A DNA stretch of 6,210 bases from positions 1 to 6,210 of the forward strand of contig JAEUOZ010000034.1 in the NCBI GenBank assembly GCA_016790225.1. Reading direction: 5' to 3'. This stretch comes from Rubrivivax sp. (GTDB lineage: Bacteria; Pseudomonadota; Gammaproteobacteria; Burkholderiales; Burkholderiaceae). This document shows, one piece after another, positions 1 to 5,195 of the stretch. The notes beneath the pieces are model-generated. The model was not told the DNA's origin. It searched no databases and was given only the letters and a program-made list of their open reading frames with translations. The position numbers and the translations under genes are program-made. Position 1 is the stretch's first letter. Every line of letters begins with the position of its first letter.

Positions 1-621
1 GGTCGGGGCGATCACGGGCAGGACGAAGCCGCGCAGATCGATGGCCTCGTGCTGCGTCTGCGCCAGGCCGGTGCCGCCGCTGCCTTCTTCGATGACCAGC
101 GAATCCTGGCCACGCGTCAAGCGGATGTAGACCTCGGCCAGCAGCCCGGCATCGAGCAAGGCGCCGTGGAAGTTGCGGTGCTTGTTGTCCACCTCCAGGC
201 GCCGGCACAGGGCATCGAGCGAGTTGCTCTTGCCCGGAAACATCTCGCGCGCCAGCGTCAGCGAATCGGTCACCTTGGCCGCGAGCTGCCGTGTGGGCGG
301 CAGATCGAGGCGGCGGAACTCGGCGTCCAGGAATCCGGTGTCGAAAGCCGCGTTGTGGATGATCAGCTCGGCGCCGCTGAGGTAGGCCGCCAGCTCCTGC
401 GCGATCTGGGCAAACAAGGGCTTGTCGGCCAGGAACTCGTCGGTCAGGCCGTGCACCTTGACGGCATCCGGATGGCTGGAACGCTGCGGGTTCAGGTAGT
501 GGTGCAGGTTGTTGCCGGTCATGCGCCGGTTGACCATCTCCAGGCAGCCGATCTCGATGATGCGGTCACCGGATTCGGCAGAGAGGCCCGTGGTCTCGGT
601 GTCCAGAAAGATCTGTCTCAT
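1..621 (-). CDS. dnaQ: DNA polymerase III subunit epsilon (proofreading 3'-5' exonuclease), C-terminus cut by window edge
   Basis: This is the proofreading exonuclease of the replicative polymerase core; it removes misincorporated bases and binds the alpha subunit. The 207 residues present hold a complete DEDDh exonuclease domain. Exo I is DTETTG with D7 and E9, Exo II is HNAAFD with D94, and Exo III has H152 and D157 in FHGALLDA. These match D12, E14, D103, H162 and D167 of E. coli DnaQ. GQDSLVI at 171-177 sits where E. coli has its weak beta-clamp-binding motif (QTSMAF), followed by a Gly-rich linker. The E. coli protein has 243 residues, so roughly 30-40 residues, including much of the alpha-binding tail, lie outside the window. 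The ATG at 621 is chosen because MRQIFLDTETTG is the usual family start. It lacks a clear Shine-Dalgarno sequence. It lies 31 bp after lgt on the same strand, so co-transcription is likely. Family assignment is secure. Confidence 0.96.
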   Translation of the reverse strand, partial: MRQIFLDTETTGLSAESGDRIIEIGCLEMVNRRMTGNNLHHYLNPQRSSHPDAVKVHGLTDEFLADKPLFAQIAQELAAYLSGAELIIHNAAFDTGFLDAEFRRLDLPPTRQLAAKVTDSLTLAREMFPGKSNSLDALCRRLEVDNKHRNFHGALLDAGLLAEVYIRLTRGQDSLVIEEGSGGTGLAQTQHEAIDLRGFVLPVIAPT

Positions 622-652
622 GGTGTTGATGGTTGGATAGGGGCAGGCGCGC

Positions 653-1453
653 TCAGCGCAGGGCCGTCGGCGCCGGGCGCAGCAGCAGCCACAGCCCCGC
701 CGCGACCATCGGCAGGCACAGCCACTGGCCCATGCTCATGCCCAGCGCCAGCAGGCCCAGAAAGCTGTCGGGCTCGCGGAAGTATTCGGCCACGAAGCGG
801 AACAGGCCGTAGCCCAGCAGGAAGGCCCCGGAGACCTGCCCCAGGCCGCGCGGCTTGCGCGCATACCACCACAGCAGCACGAACAGCAGCAGGCCTTCCA
901 GCGCAAACTGGTAGAGCTGCGAGGGGTGCCGAGGCAAGGCGCTGCCCGATTGCGGAAAGACCATCGCCCAGGGCAGCGAAGGATCGGCCACGCGGCCCCA
1001 GAGTTCGCCGTTGATGAAGTTGCCGATGCGCCCGCTGGCCAGGCCCGTGGGGACGCAGGGTGCGATCAGATCGGTGACGCCCAGGAAGGGCCGGCCGCGC
1101 ATCCGCGCAAACAGGGCCATGGCCGCGATCACGCCGAGCAGGCCGCCGTGAAAGGACATGCCGCCCTTCCAGACCATCAGGATTTCCAGCGGGTTGGCCA
1201 GGTACTGCTCGGGTTTGTAGAACAGCGCATAGCCGATGCGCCCGCCCAGCACCACGCCCAGCACGCCGAAGAACAGCAGGTCTTCCACGTCGCGGCGCGA
1301 CCAGCCCTGCTGCCGGAACTGCGGCAGCGCCACGCGCCGGGCGGCCAGCCACAGGAACAGCCCGAAGGCGACCAGATAGGTCAGCCCGTACCAGTGGATC
1401 TGCAGAGGCCCGATCGACAGGGCCACGGGGTCGAATTGAGGATGCGTGAGCAT
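653..1453 (-). CDS. lgt: Prolipoprotein diacylglyceryl transferase
   Basis: Lgt is an inner-membrane enzyme that moves diacylglycerol from phosphatidylglycerol to the lipobox cysteine of prolipoproteins, the first step of lipoprotein maturation. The 266-residue product is strongly hydrophobic, with about seven membrane segments. It carries the Lgt signature [13 protein letters not shown] at 141-153 and the HGGLLG motif at 102-107. H102, R142, N145, E150, Y215, R219, E223 and R226 line up with residues known to be essential or conserved in E. coli Lgt (H103, R143, Y235, R239 among them). I chose the ATG at 1453 because [15 protein letters not shown] is the typical family start and a weak GGAA lies 5 nt upstream. 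A GTG at 1489 would add 12 residues unlike the family. It diverges from ilvD and is followed after 31 bp by dnaQ. Length is slightly below E. coli (291), as is common in betaproteobacteria. Confidence 0.97.
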   Translation of the reverse strand: MLTHPQFDPVALSIGPLQIHWYGLTYLVAFGLFLWLAARRVALPQFRQQGWSRRDVEDLLFFGVLGVVLGGRIGYALFYKPEQYLANPLEILMVWKGGMSFHGGLLGVIAAMALFARMRGRPFLGVTDLIAPCVPTGLASGRIGNFINGELWGRVADPSLPWAMVFPQSGSALPRHPSQLYQFALEGLLLFVLLWWYARKPRGLGQVSGAFLLGYGLFRFVAEYFREPDSFLGLLALGMSMGQWLCLPMVAAGLWLLLRPAPTALR

Positions 1454-1506
1454 CGCGATTCCGGCTGCGGCGATCCGGTCATTGTCCACCCGTTGGCCGA
1501 TACCGC

Positions 1507-1535
1507 TTCGGGCCTTGCGCGGCGCGCGCTACAGT
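1507..1535 (+). promoter_or_regulatory. Possible sigma70-type promoter for ilvD
   Basis: A TACAGT hexamer at 1530-1535, within GCTACAGTGG, matches the -10 consensus at 4 of 6 positions. A poor -35 (TTCGGG, 1507-1512) lies 17 bp upstream. Transcription would begin near 1542, giving a leader of about 35 nt to the GTG at 1576. The -35 match is weak, so this is only the best candidate in the 122-bp lgt-ilvD spacer. I found no credible counterpart for lgt on the other strand. Confidence 0.28.
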
Positions 1536-1562
1536 GGCCGGCTTTCACATCCACCATCCCGC

Positions 1563-1567
1563 AGGAG
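1563..1567 (+). promoter_or_regulatory. Ribosome binding site that fixes the ilvD start
   Basis: AGGAG lies 8 nt before the GTG at 1576. It supports that GTG as the real start over the in-frame GTG at 1534, which would add 14 residues with no family resemblance and has no Shine-Dalgarno sequence. Confidence 0.8.
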
Positions 1568-1575
1568 AGTCCGCC

Positions 1576-3252
1576 GTGGCCCATAACCGCCGCTCGAAGA
1601 ACATCACCGAAGGCGTCGCGCGCGCGCCCAACCGCTCCATGTACTACGGCATGGGCTACCAGCAGGGTGATTTCGGCAAGCCGATGATCGGCGTGGCCAA
1701 CGGGCACTCGACGATCACGCCCTGCAATTCCGGGCTGCAGAAGCTGGCCGATGCGGCCGTGGAAGGCCTGCGCGAGTGTGGCGCCAACCCGCAGATCTTC
1801 GGCACGCCCACCATCAGCGACGGCATGGCGATGGGCACCGAAGGCATGAAGTACAGCCTGGTCAGCCGCGAAGTCATCGCCGATTGCGTGGAGACCTGCG
1901 TGGGCGGCCAGTGGATGGACGGCGTGCTCGTGATCGGCGGCTGCGACAAGAACATGCCGGGCGGCATGATGGGCATGCTGCGCGCCAACGTGCCTTCCAT
2001 CTATGTCTACGGCGGCACCATCCTGCCGGGGCACTACAAGGGCCAGGATCTCAACATCGTCAGCGTCTTCGAGGCCGTCGGCCAGTTCAGTGCCGGCCGC
2101 ATGAGCGAAGAAGACTTCTGCGAGATCGAACGCCGCGCCATCCCCGGCAGCGGCTCCTGCGGCGGCATGTATACGGCCAACACCATGTCCTCGGCCTTCG
2201 AGGCCCTGGGCCTGAGCCTGCCCTACTCGTCCACCATGGCCAACGTCGAGGAAGAGAAGGTCGCCAACACGCGCGAATCGGCCCGCGTGCTGGTGGAGGC
2301 CGTGAAGGCCGATCTCAAGCCGCGCGACATCGTCACGCGGCAGGCCATCGAGAACGCCGTCGCCGTGATCATGGCCACCGGCGGCTCCACGAATGCGGTG
2401 CTGCACTTCCTGGCCATCGCCCATGCGGCCGGCGTCGAATGGACGATCGACGATTTCGAGCGCATGCGCCGCAAGGTGCCCGTGCTGTGCGATCTCAAGC
2501 CCAGCGGCAAATATCTGGCGATCGATCTGCATCGCGCCGGCGGCATCCCCGCGGTGATGAAGGTGCTCTTCGATGCCGGGCTGCTGAACGGCGACTGCAT
2601 GACGATCACGGGCCAGACGGTCGCGCAACAGATGGCCAGCGTGCCGGCGCTGCGTGCTGATCAGGACGTCATCCGCCCGATCAGCGACCCGATGTATGCC
2701 GAGGGCCACCTGGCGATCCTGAAGGGCAACCTCTCGCCCGAAGGCTGCGTGGCCAAGATCACGGGCCTGAAGAACCCGGTCATCACCGGGCCTGCACGTG
2801 TCTTCGACGACGAGCAGACGGCGCTGGCCGCGATCATGGCGGGCCAGATCAAGGCCGGCGACGTGATGGTGCTGCGCTACCTGGGCCCCAAGGGCGGCCC
2901 GGGCATGCCGGAGATGCTGGCGCCGACCAGCGCCTTGATCGGCCAGGGCCTGGGCGAAAGCGTGGGCCTGATCACCGACGGCCGCTTCTCGGGCGGCACC
3001 TGGGGCATGGTGGTCGGTCACGTCGCGCCGGAAGCCTACGAAGGCGGCCTGATCGCGCTGATCCACGAAGGTGATCGCGTCACGATCGATGCCCACCAGC
3101 TGCTGCTGCAGTTGGACGTCAGCGATGCCGAGATCGCTGTGCGGCGGTCGCGCTGGGTCAAGCCCTCACCGCGCTACACCCGCGGCGTGATGGCCAAGTT
3201 CCTGCGCAATGCCTCCAGCGCCAGCCGGGGTGCGGTGCTGGACGGCGATTGA
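1576..3252 (+). CDS. ilvD: Dihydroxy-acid dehydratase
   Basis: IlvD dehydrates 2,3-dihydroxyisovalerate and 2,3-dihydroxy-3-methylvalerate to the 2-keto acids, the penultimate step of valine and isoleucine synthesis; the valine branch also feeds leucine and pantothenate. It is cytosolic and uses an Fe-S cluster and Mg2+. The 558-residue product is full length and intact. The three cluster cysteines are C50 (TPCN), C123 ([10 protein letters not shown]) and C195 ([13 protein letters not shown]). D82, D124 and E446 fit the Mg2+ ligands, K125 the carbamylated lysine, and S472 (GRFSGG) the catalytic serine. The closing TRGVMAKF segment is also typical. The start is GTG, chosen from the AGGAG 8 nt upstream and from [13 protein letters not shown], the usual family N-terminus. 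It stands alone on the plus strand, divergent from lgt, and ends 11 bp from the convergent small Trp-rich gene. I see no leader peptide rich in branched-chain codons and no attenuator. Confidence 0.98.
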   Translation: MAHNRRSKNITEGVARAPNRSMYYGMGYQQGDFGKPMIGVANGHSTITPCNSGLQKLADAAVEGLRECGANPQIFGTPTISDGMAMGTEGMKYSLVSREVIADCVETCVGGQWMDGVLVIGGCDKNMPGGMMGMLRANVPSIYVYGGTILPGHYKGQDLNIVSVFEAVGQFSAGRMSEEDFCEIERRAIPGSGSCGGMYTANTMSSAFEALGLSLPYSSTMANVEEEKVANTRESARVLVEAVKADLKPRDIVTRQAIENAVAVIMATGGSTNAVLHFLAIAHAAGVEWTIDDFERMRRKVPVLCDLKPSGKYLAIDLHRAGGIPAVMKVLFDAGLLNGDCMTITGQTVAQQMASVPALRADQDVIRPISDPMYAEGHLAILKGNLSPEGCVAKITGLKNPVITGPARVFDDEQTALAAIMAGQIKAGDVMVLRYLGPKGGPGMPEMLAPTSALIGQGLGESVGLITDGRFSGGTWGMVVGHVAPEAYEGGLIALIHEGDRVTIDAHQLLLQLDVSDAEIAVRRSRWVKPSPRYTRGVMAKFLRNASSASRGAVLDGD

Positions 3253-3263
3253 CGCCGGGGATG

Positions 3264-3542
3264 CTAGCGAGAGCCGCCCGATCCTTTGGCCGAGGGCTTG
3301 TTGCGCGCCTGCCTGGGGTCCAGACCCAGGTCGCGGATCGCCTTGGCGCGACGCGCGGCGGTTCGCTCTTCGGCCTTGCGCATCGCGCGGGCCTGCGGAA
3401 AGCCCATGGCATCCGAAAAGGACCACCAGGCGACAGCCAGGCCGAAGGGAGCCAGCACGATCCACCAGGACCAGCCTGCGGTCGGCCCCGTCTCCAGCAG
3501 CTTCAGCGTCAGCAGCAACAGCCCGATCAGCAGGAAGGCCAT
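3264..3542 (-). CDS. Small Trp-rich membrane protein (TIGR04438-like), function unknown
   Basis: This 92-residue protein has a hydrophobic N-terminal half with two likely membrane segments (about 1-16 and 25-41) and a basic C-terminal tail rich in Arg, Lys and Ala (about 50-92), probably cytoplasmic. Five tryptophans cluster at W24, W26, W27, W39 and W40. The pattern LKLLETGPTAGWSWW, then VLAPFGLAVAWW, then a charged tail with KAIRDLGLD matches what I recall of the small Trp-rich protein family TIGR04438 of betaproteobacteria. No biochemical role is known to me. The ATG at 3542 begins directly at the hydrophobic segment and is preceded by a modest GGTGAT. It is convergent with ilvD (11 bp gap, no terminator seen) and divergent from the cytochrome c gene (101 bp spacer). 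A longer overlapping minus-strand frame from 3576 is not supported. The family call is from memory and would need an HMM search. Confidence 0.85.
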   Translation of the reverse strand: MAFLLIGLLLLTLKLLETGPTAGWSWWIVLAPFGLAVAWWSFSDAMGFPQARAMRKAEERTAARRAKAIRDLGLDPRQARNKPSAKGSGGSR

Positions 3543-3606
3543 ATATCACCATTCGATTAAGATTGTTGGCCGTCAACTCCGCGGCACCATCGAACGTTAC
3601 GACGCA

Positions 3607-3621
3607 TGGTAGGCACTACCA
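3607..3621. repeat. Perfect 6-bp inverted repeat in the spacer upstream of cytochrome c
   Basis: TGGTAG (3607-3612), GCA, CTACCA (3616-3621) is a perfect inverted repeat with a 3-nt centre, ending 22 nt before the cytochrome ATG. It could be a DNA operator serving either divergent gene or a small mRNA hairpin just upstream of the cytochrome Shine-Dalgarno sequence. I do not recognise it as a known regulator's site, and no FNR-type or other standard box is evident in the spacer 3543-3643. Confidence 0.45.
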
Positions 3622-3643
3622 CGTCAATCCAACCGAGGAACTC

Positions 3644-3946
3644 ATGAAGATTCACCTGATTGTTCTGACCGCAGGCGCCCTGATCGCCGGCCCCGCCTTC
3701 GCCAGCCAGGACCTGGCCAACAAGAAGGGCTGCATGGCCTGCCATGCCGTGGACAAGAAGCTCGTCGGCCCGTCCTACAAGGACGTCGCGGCCAAGTACG
3801 CCAAGGACAAGGACGCCGTTGCCAAGCTGGCCGAAAAGATCCAGAAGGGCAGCACGGGCGTTTGGGGCCCAGTGCCGATGCCGGCCAACAGCGTCACCGC
3901 TGACGAAGCCAAGACGCTGGCCGCCTGGGTGATGGCGACCAAGTAA
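3644..3946 (+). CDS. Periplasmic cytochrome c, class I, c-551/c8 type
   Basis: This is a small soluble monoheme electron carrier of the periplasm. The 100-residue precursor has a Sec signal peptide with predicted cleavage after AFA (residue 20), leaving about 80 residues, close to the 82 of Pseudomonas cytochrome c-551. Heme attaches at C30-M-A-C33-H34, and M79 in GPVPMPAN fits the axial methionine. VGPSYKDVAAKY, GSTGVWGP with W74, and the ending DEAKTLAAWVMATK closely follow the Pseudomonas protein, so the subfamily is clear. In Pseudomonas the protein can donate electrons to nitrite reductase (nirM), but no denitrification gene is in this window, so the partner is unknown; a terminal oxidase or peroxidase is equally possible. 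GAGGAA at 3635-3640 is a good but close Shine-Dalgarno sequence. The gene is monocistronic, divergent from the Trp-rich gene and followed by a strong terminator. Confidence 0.95.
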   Translation: MKIHLIVLTAGALIAGPAFASQDLANKKGCMACHAVDKKLVGPSYKDVAAKYAKDKDAVAKLAEKIQKGSTGVWGPVPMPANSVTADEAKTLAAWVMATK

Positions 3947-3964
3947 TCCTGCTTCGCGCCGCCG

Positions 3965-3998
3965 CGCAGGCCCTCGCATCGACGAGACCCTGCCTGCG
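3965..3998 (+). repeat. Weak inverted repeat after the cytochrome stop codon
   Basis: CGCAGG (3965-3970) and CCTGCG (3993-3998) can pair, with a short inner CTCG/CGAG pairing (3973-3976 with 3983-3986). There is no T-run after it. It lies between the stop codon and the main terminator and may be part of the 3' untranslated structure or chance. Confidence 0.35.
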
Positions 3999-4014
3999 GC
4001 GTCTGGCTGAAGAG

Positions 4015-4059
4015 AAAAAGCCCCGCGTCAGGCCAGACGGCCACGCGGGGTTTTTCTTT
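4015..4059. terminator. Strong bidirectional intrinsic terminator
   Basis: CCCCGCGT (4021-4028) pairs with ACGCGGGG (4043-4050). Inside, after a CA bulge, GGCC/GGCC (4031-4034 with 4039-4042) closes an AGAC loop. TTTTTCTTT follows on the plus strand, and AAAAA precedes at 4015-4019, giving a T-run for the minus strand. It therefore can end both cytochrome c transcription (plus) and dienelactone hydrolase transcription (minus), which converge here. Confidence 0.92.
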
Positions 4060-4061
4060 GG

Positions 4062-4097
4062 GTGCGGCTGCGGCTGCGGTTGTGGGTGCGGGTGCGT
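4062..4097 (+). repeat. Degenerate 6-bp tandem repeat, six units
   Basis: Six consecutive hexamers read GTGCGG, CTGCGG, CTGCGG, TTGTGG, GTGCGG, GTGCGT. It directly follows the terminator in the convergent gap and is outside any supported gene. It probably arose by slippage in GC-rich DNA; no function is evident. Confidence 0.7.
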
Positions 4098-4106
4098 GCC
4101 GCACCC
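4084..4106. repeat. GC-rich 8-bp inverted repeat
   Basis: GGGTGCGG (4084-4091) and CCGCACCC (4099-4106) pair perfectly around a 7-nt loop. The left arm uses the last units of the hexamer array. It has no T-run on either strand, so it is not a standard terminator by itself. It could act as an extra RNA 3' structure for the minus-strand hydrolase transcript before the true terminator. Confidence 0.5.
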
Positions 4107-4167
4107 CGCCACGCCGCCAGGCCCTGCCCGCTGCGGCGCTGCGCTGCTGCAAGCTTAGGCACGCCGA

Positions 4168-4189
4168 TCAGGCCACGCCCTTGGCCTGA
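4168..4189 (-). repeat. 7-bp inverted repeat overlapping the hydrolase stop codon
   Basis: TCAGGCC (4168-4174) and GGCCTGA (4183-4189) are perfect inverted repeats with an 8-nt loop; the minus-strand TGA stop forms one end of the stem. It may be chance in GC-rich coding DNA. Confidence 0.35.
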
Positions 4190-5043
4190 AACCAGGCCAG
4201 GCAGCGACGCCAGCCGTCCTCTGCGGCTTCCTTGCGGAAGCTGGGGCGGTAGTCGGCATGGAAGGCATGAGGAGCGGCTGGGTAGATCACGAACTCGCTC
4301 TTTTTCGCACTGGCACTGCCAGCGGCCAGAGCGGCCTTCATGCGCTCGACGCTGTCCAGCGGAATCCCCGTGTCGGCTTCGCCATACAGGCCCAGCACCG
4401 GCGCATGCAGCTGGCCGGCAATGTCGACCGCATGCCTGGGCTGCAAGGGATTGGGCTGGCCGACCAGGCGCCCGTACCAGGCCACACCGGCCTTGACCTG
4501 CGGGTTGTGCGCGGCATAAAGCCAGGTGATGCGCCCGCCCCAGCAGAATCCGGTGACGCCCAGCTTGCCGGTATCAAAACCCTGCGACCTGGCCCAGGCA
4601 GCGCAGGCATCCAGATCGCCCATCACCTGGGCATCCGGCACCTTGGAGATGACCTCGGCGACCAGCTTGGCGATCTCGCCATAGCTGCTGGCATCGCCCT
4701 GGCGGATGAACATCTCTGGCGCGATCGCGCAATAGCCGGCCTTGGCGAAGCGGCGCGCCACATCAGCGATGTATTCGTGCACGCCGAAGATCTCGCTGAC
4801 GACCAGAATCACTGGCGCATTCGGCCTGCCCTGCGGCGCGGCACGGTAGGCCGGCATCCTGAAGTCGCCGACCGGAATCGTCACCTCGCCCGCAATCAGG
4901 CCGGCCGAATCGGTCTTGATCACGGTCTGCGCGGCAATCGGCAAGGCCGCGGCGGCAAAGCCGGTGCCGACTGCCGTCCGGACAAATCCGCGGCGATCCA
5001 GGCCGCCTGCGGCCACATGGCAATCAAATTCTTCCTTGAGCAT
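4168..5043 (-). CDS. Tat-exported dienelactone hydrolase family protein
   Basis: This is an alpha/beta hydrolase of the dienelactone hydrolase (carboxymethylenebutenolidase) family, 291 residues including a leader. The nucleophile is C167 in GFCWGG, with D224 in GEADTG and H259 in PHAF completing the Cys-Asp-His triad. E84 in SEIFGV fits the conserved glutamate that gates the cysteine in the Pseudomonas enzyme. The N-terminus has a 16-residue lead, then DRRGFVR (R17, R18) and a hydrophobic stretch ending ALPIAA near residue 38, a good Tat signal, so the enzyme likely acts folded in the periplasm. The substrate is unknown: no chlorocatechol or other aromatic pathway genes are nearby, so the classical dienelactone role is not implied. 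The ATG at 5043 has AGGAG 8 nt upstream (5052-5056 on the plus strand). It follows acs on the same strand after 152 bp containing two hairpins, so it probably has its own promoter, though I could not identify one. Confidence 0.93.
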   Translation of the reverse strand: MLKEEFDCHVAAGGLDRRGFVRTAVGTGFAAAALPIAAQTVIKTDSAGLIAGEVTIPVGDFRMPAYRAAPQGRPNAPVILVVSEIFGVHEYIADVARRFAKAGYCAIAPEMFIRQGDASSYGEIAKLVAEVISKVPDAQVMGDLDACAAWARSQGFDTGKLGVTGFCWGGRITWLYAAHNPQVKAGVAWYGRLVGQPNPLQPRHAVDIAGQLHAPVLGLYGEADTGIPLDSVERMKAALAAGSASAKKSEFVIYPAAPHAFHADYRPSFRKEAAEDGWRRCLAWFQAKGVA

Positions 5044-5060
5044 GCACGCGTCTCCTTGAA

Positions 5061-5093
5061 TGACAACAGCCCGCCGTGTTCGACGGCGGGCTG
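5061..5093 (-). terminator. Probable intrinsic terminator downstream of acs
   Basis: CAGCCCGCCGT (5067-5077) and ACGGCGGGCTG (5083-5093) form a perfect 11-bp stem with a 5-nt loop. On the minus strand it is followed by TTGTCATT, an imperfect T-rich tail. It would end acs transcription about 100 nt after the stop codon. Its distal edge is only 10 nt from the Shine-Dalgarno sequence of the hydrolase gene, so any read-through transcript would carry this hairpin right at that gene's ribosome binding site. Confidence 0.68.
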
Positions 5094-5103
5094 CGGAGAG
5101 TAA

Positions 5104-5122
5104 CGCGCCCCAAGGGGGCGCG
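5104..5122. repeat. GC-rich hairpin of intergenic-repeat type
   Basis: CGCGCCCC (5104-5111), AAG, GGGGCGCG (5115-5122) is a perfect 8-bp inverted repeat. Its CCCC-AAG-GGGG core resembles hairpins I recall as frequent between genes in Burkholderiales genomes. No T-run follows on the minus strand, so it is more likely a 3' stabiliser or dispersed repeat than a terminator. It stands 10 bp from the 11-bp hairpin, making a tandem pair between acs and the hydrolase gene. Confidence 0.55.
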
Positions 5123-5195
5123 CCAGCGCAGGCTCAACTCGGAAACCCCAGCCCGGCGCTTGAACGCCGAACCAAGGATCGGGCCGCGGCCTGGA

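Noticed and set aside
49..1014. A 321-residue plus-strand open frame across dnaQ and lgt
   Set aside because: It crosses two well-recognised minus-strand genes and their spacer; its product is low-complexity Arg/Ala/Pro-rich sequence.
1534..1575. Upstream in-frame GTG as ilvD start
   Set aside because: The 14 added residues do not resemble IlvD and overlap the AGGAG that serves the GTG at 1576.
1454..1575. Leader peptide or riboswitch controlling ilvD
   Set aside because: No short frame with runs of Ile, Leu or Val codons, and no attenuator-like pair of hairpins with a T-run is present.
1381..3096. A 571-residue open frame on the minus strand opposite ilvD
   Set aside because: It is a shadow of ilvD: in GC-rich codon usage the opposite strand stays open. 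The product is His/Ala/Asp-rich with no recognisable domain, while the plus strand encodes an intact IlvD.
3561..3577. Possible FNR-type or other regulator box (GATTAAGATT, GTTG-N5-CAAC) upstream of cytochrome c
   Set aside because: The half-sites match the FNR consensus poorly and the 4-bp GTTG/CAAC repeat is too short to stand out.
3209..3946. A longer plus-strand frame that would extend cytochrome c by 145 residues at the N-terminus
   Set aside because: The extension overlaps ilvD and the Trp-rich gene and looks like antisense sequence. The ATG at 3644 has a GAGGAA and begins a proper signal peptide.
4258..5103. A 281-residue plus-strand frame opposite the dienelactone hydrolase
   Set aside because: It is the complement of a gene with an intact catalytic triad and a good ribosome binding site; no domain is recognisable in it.
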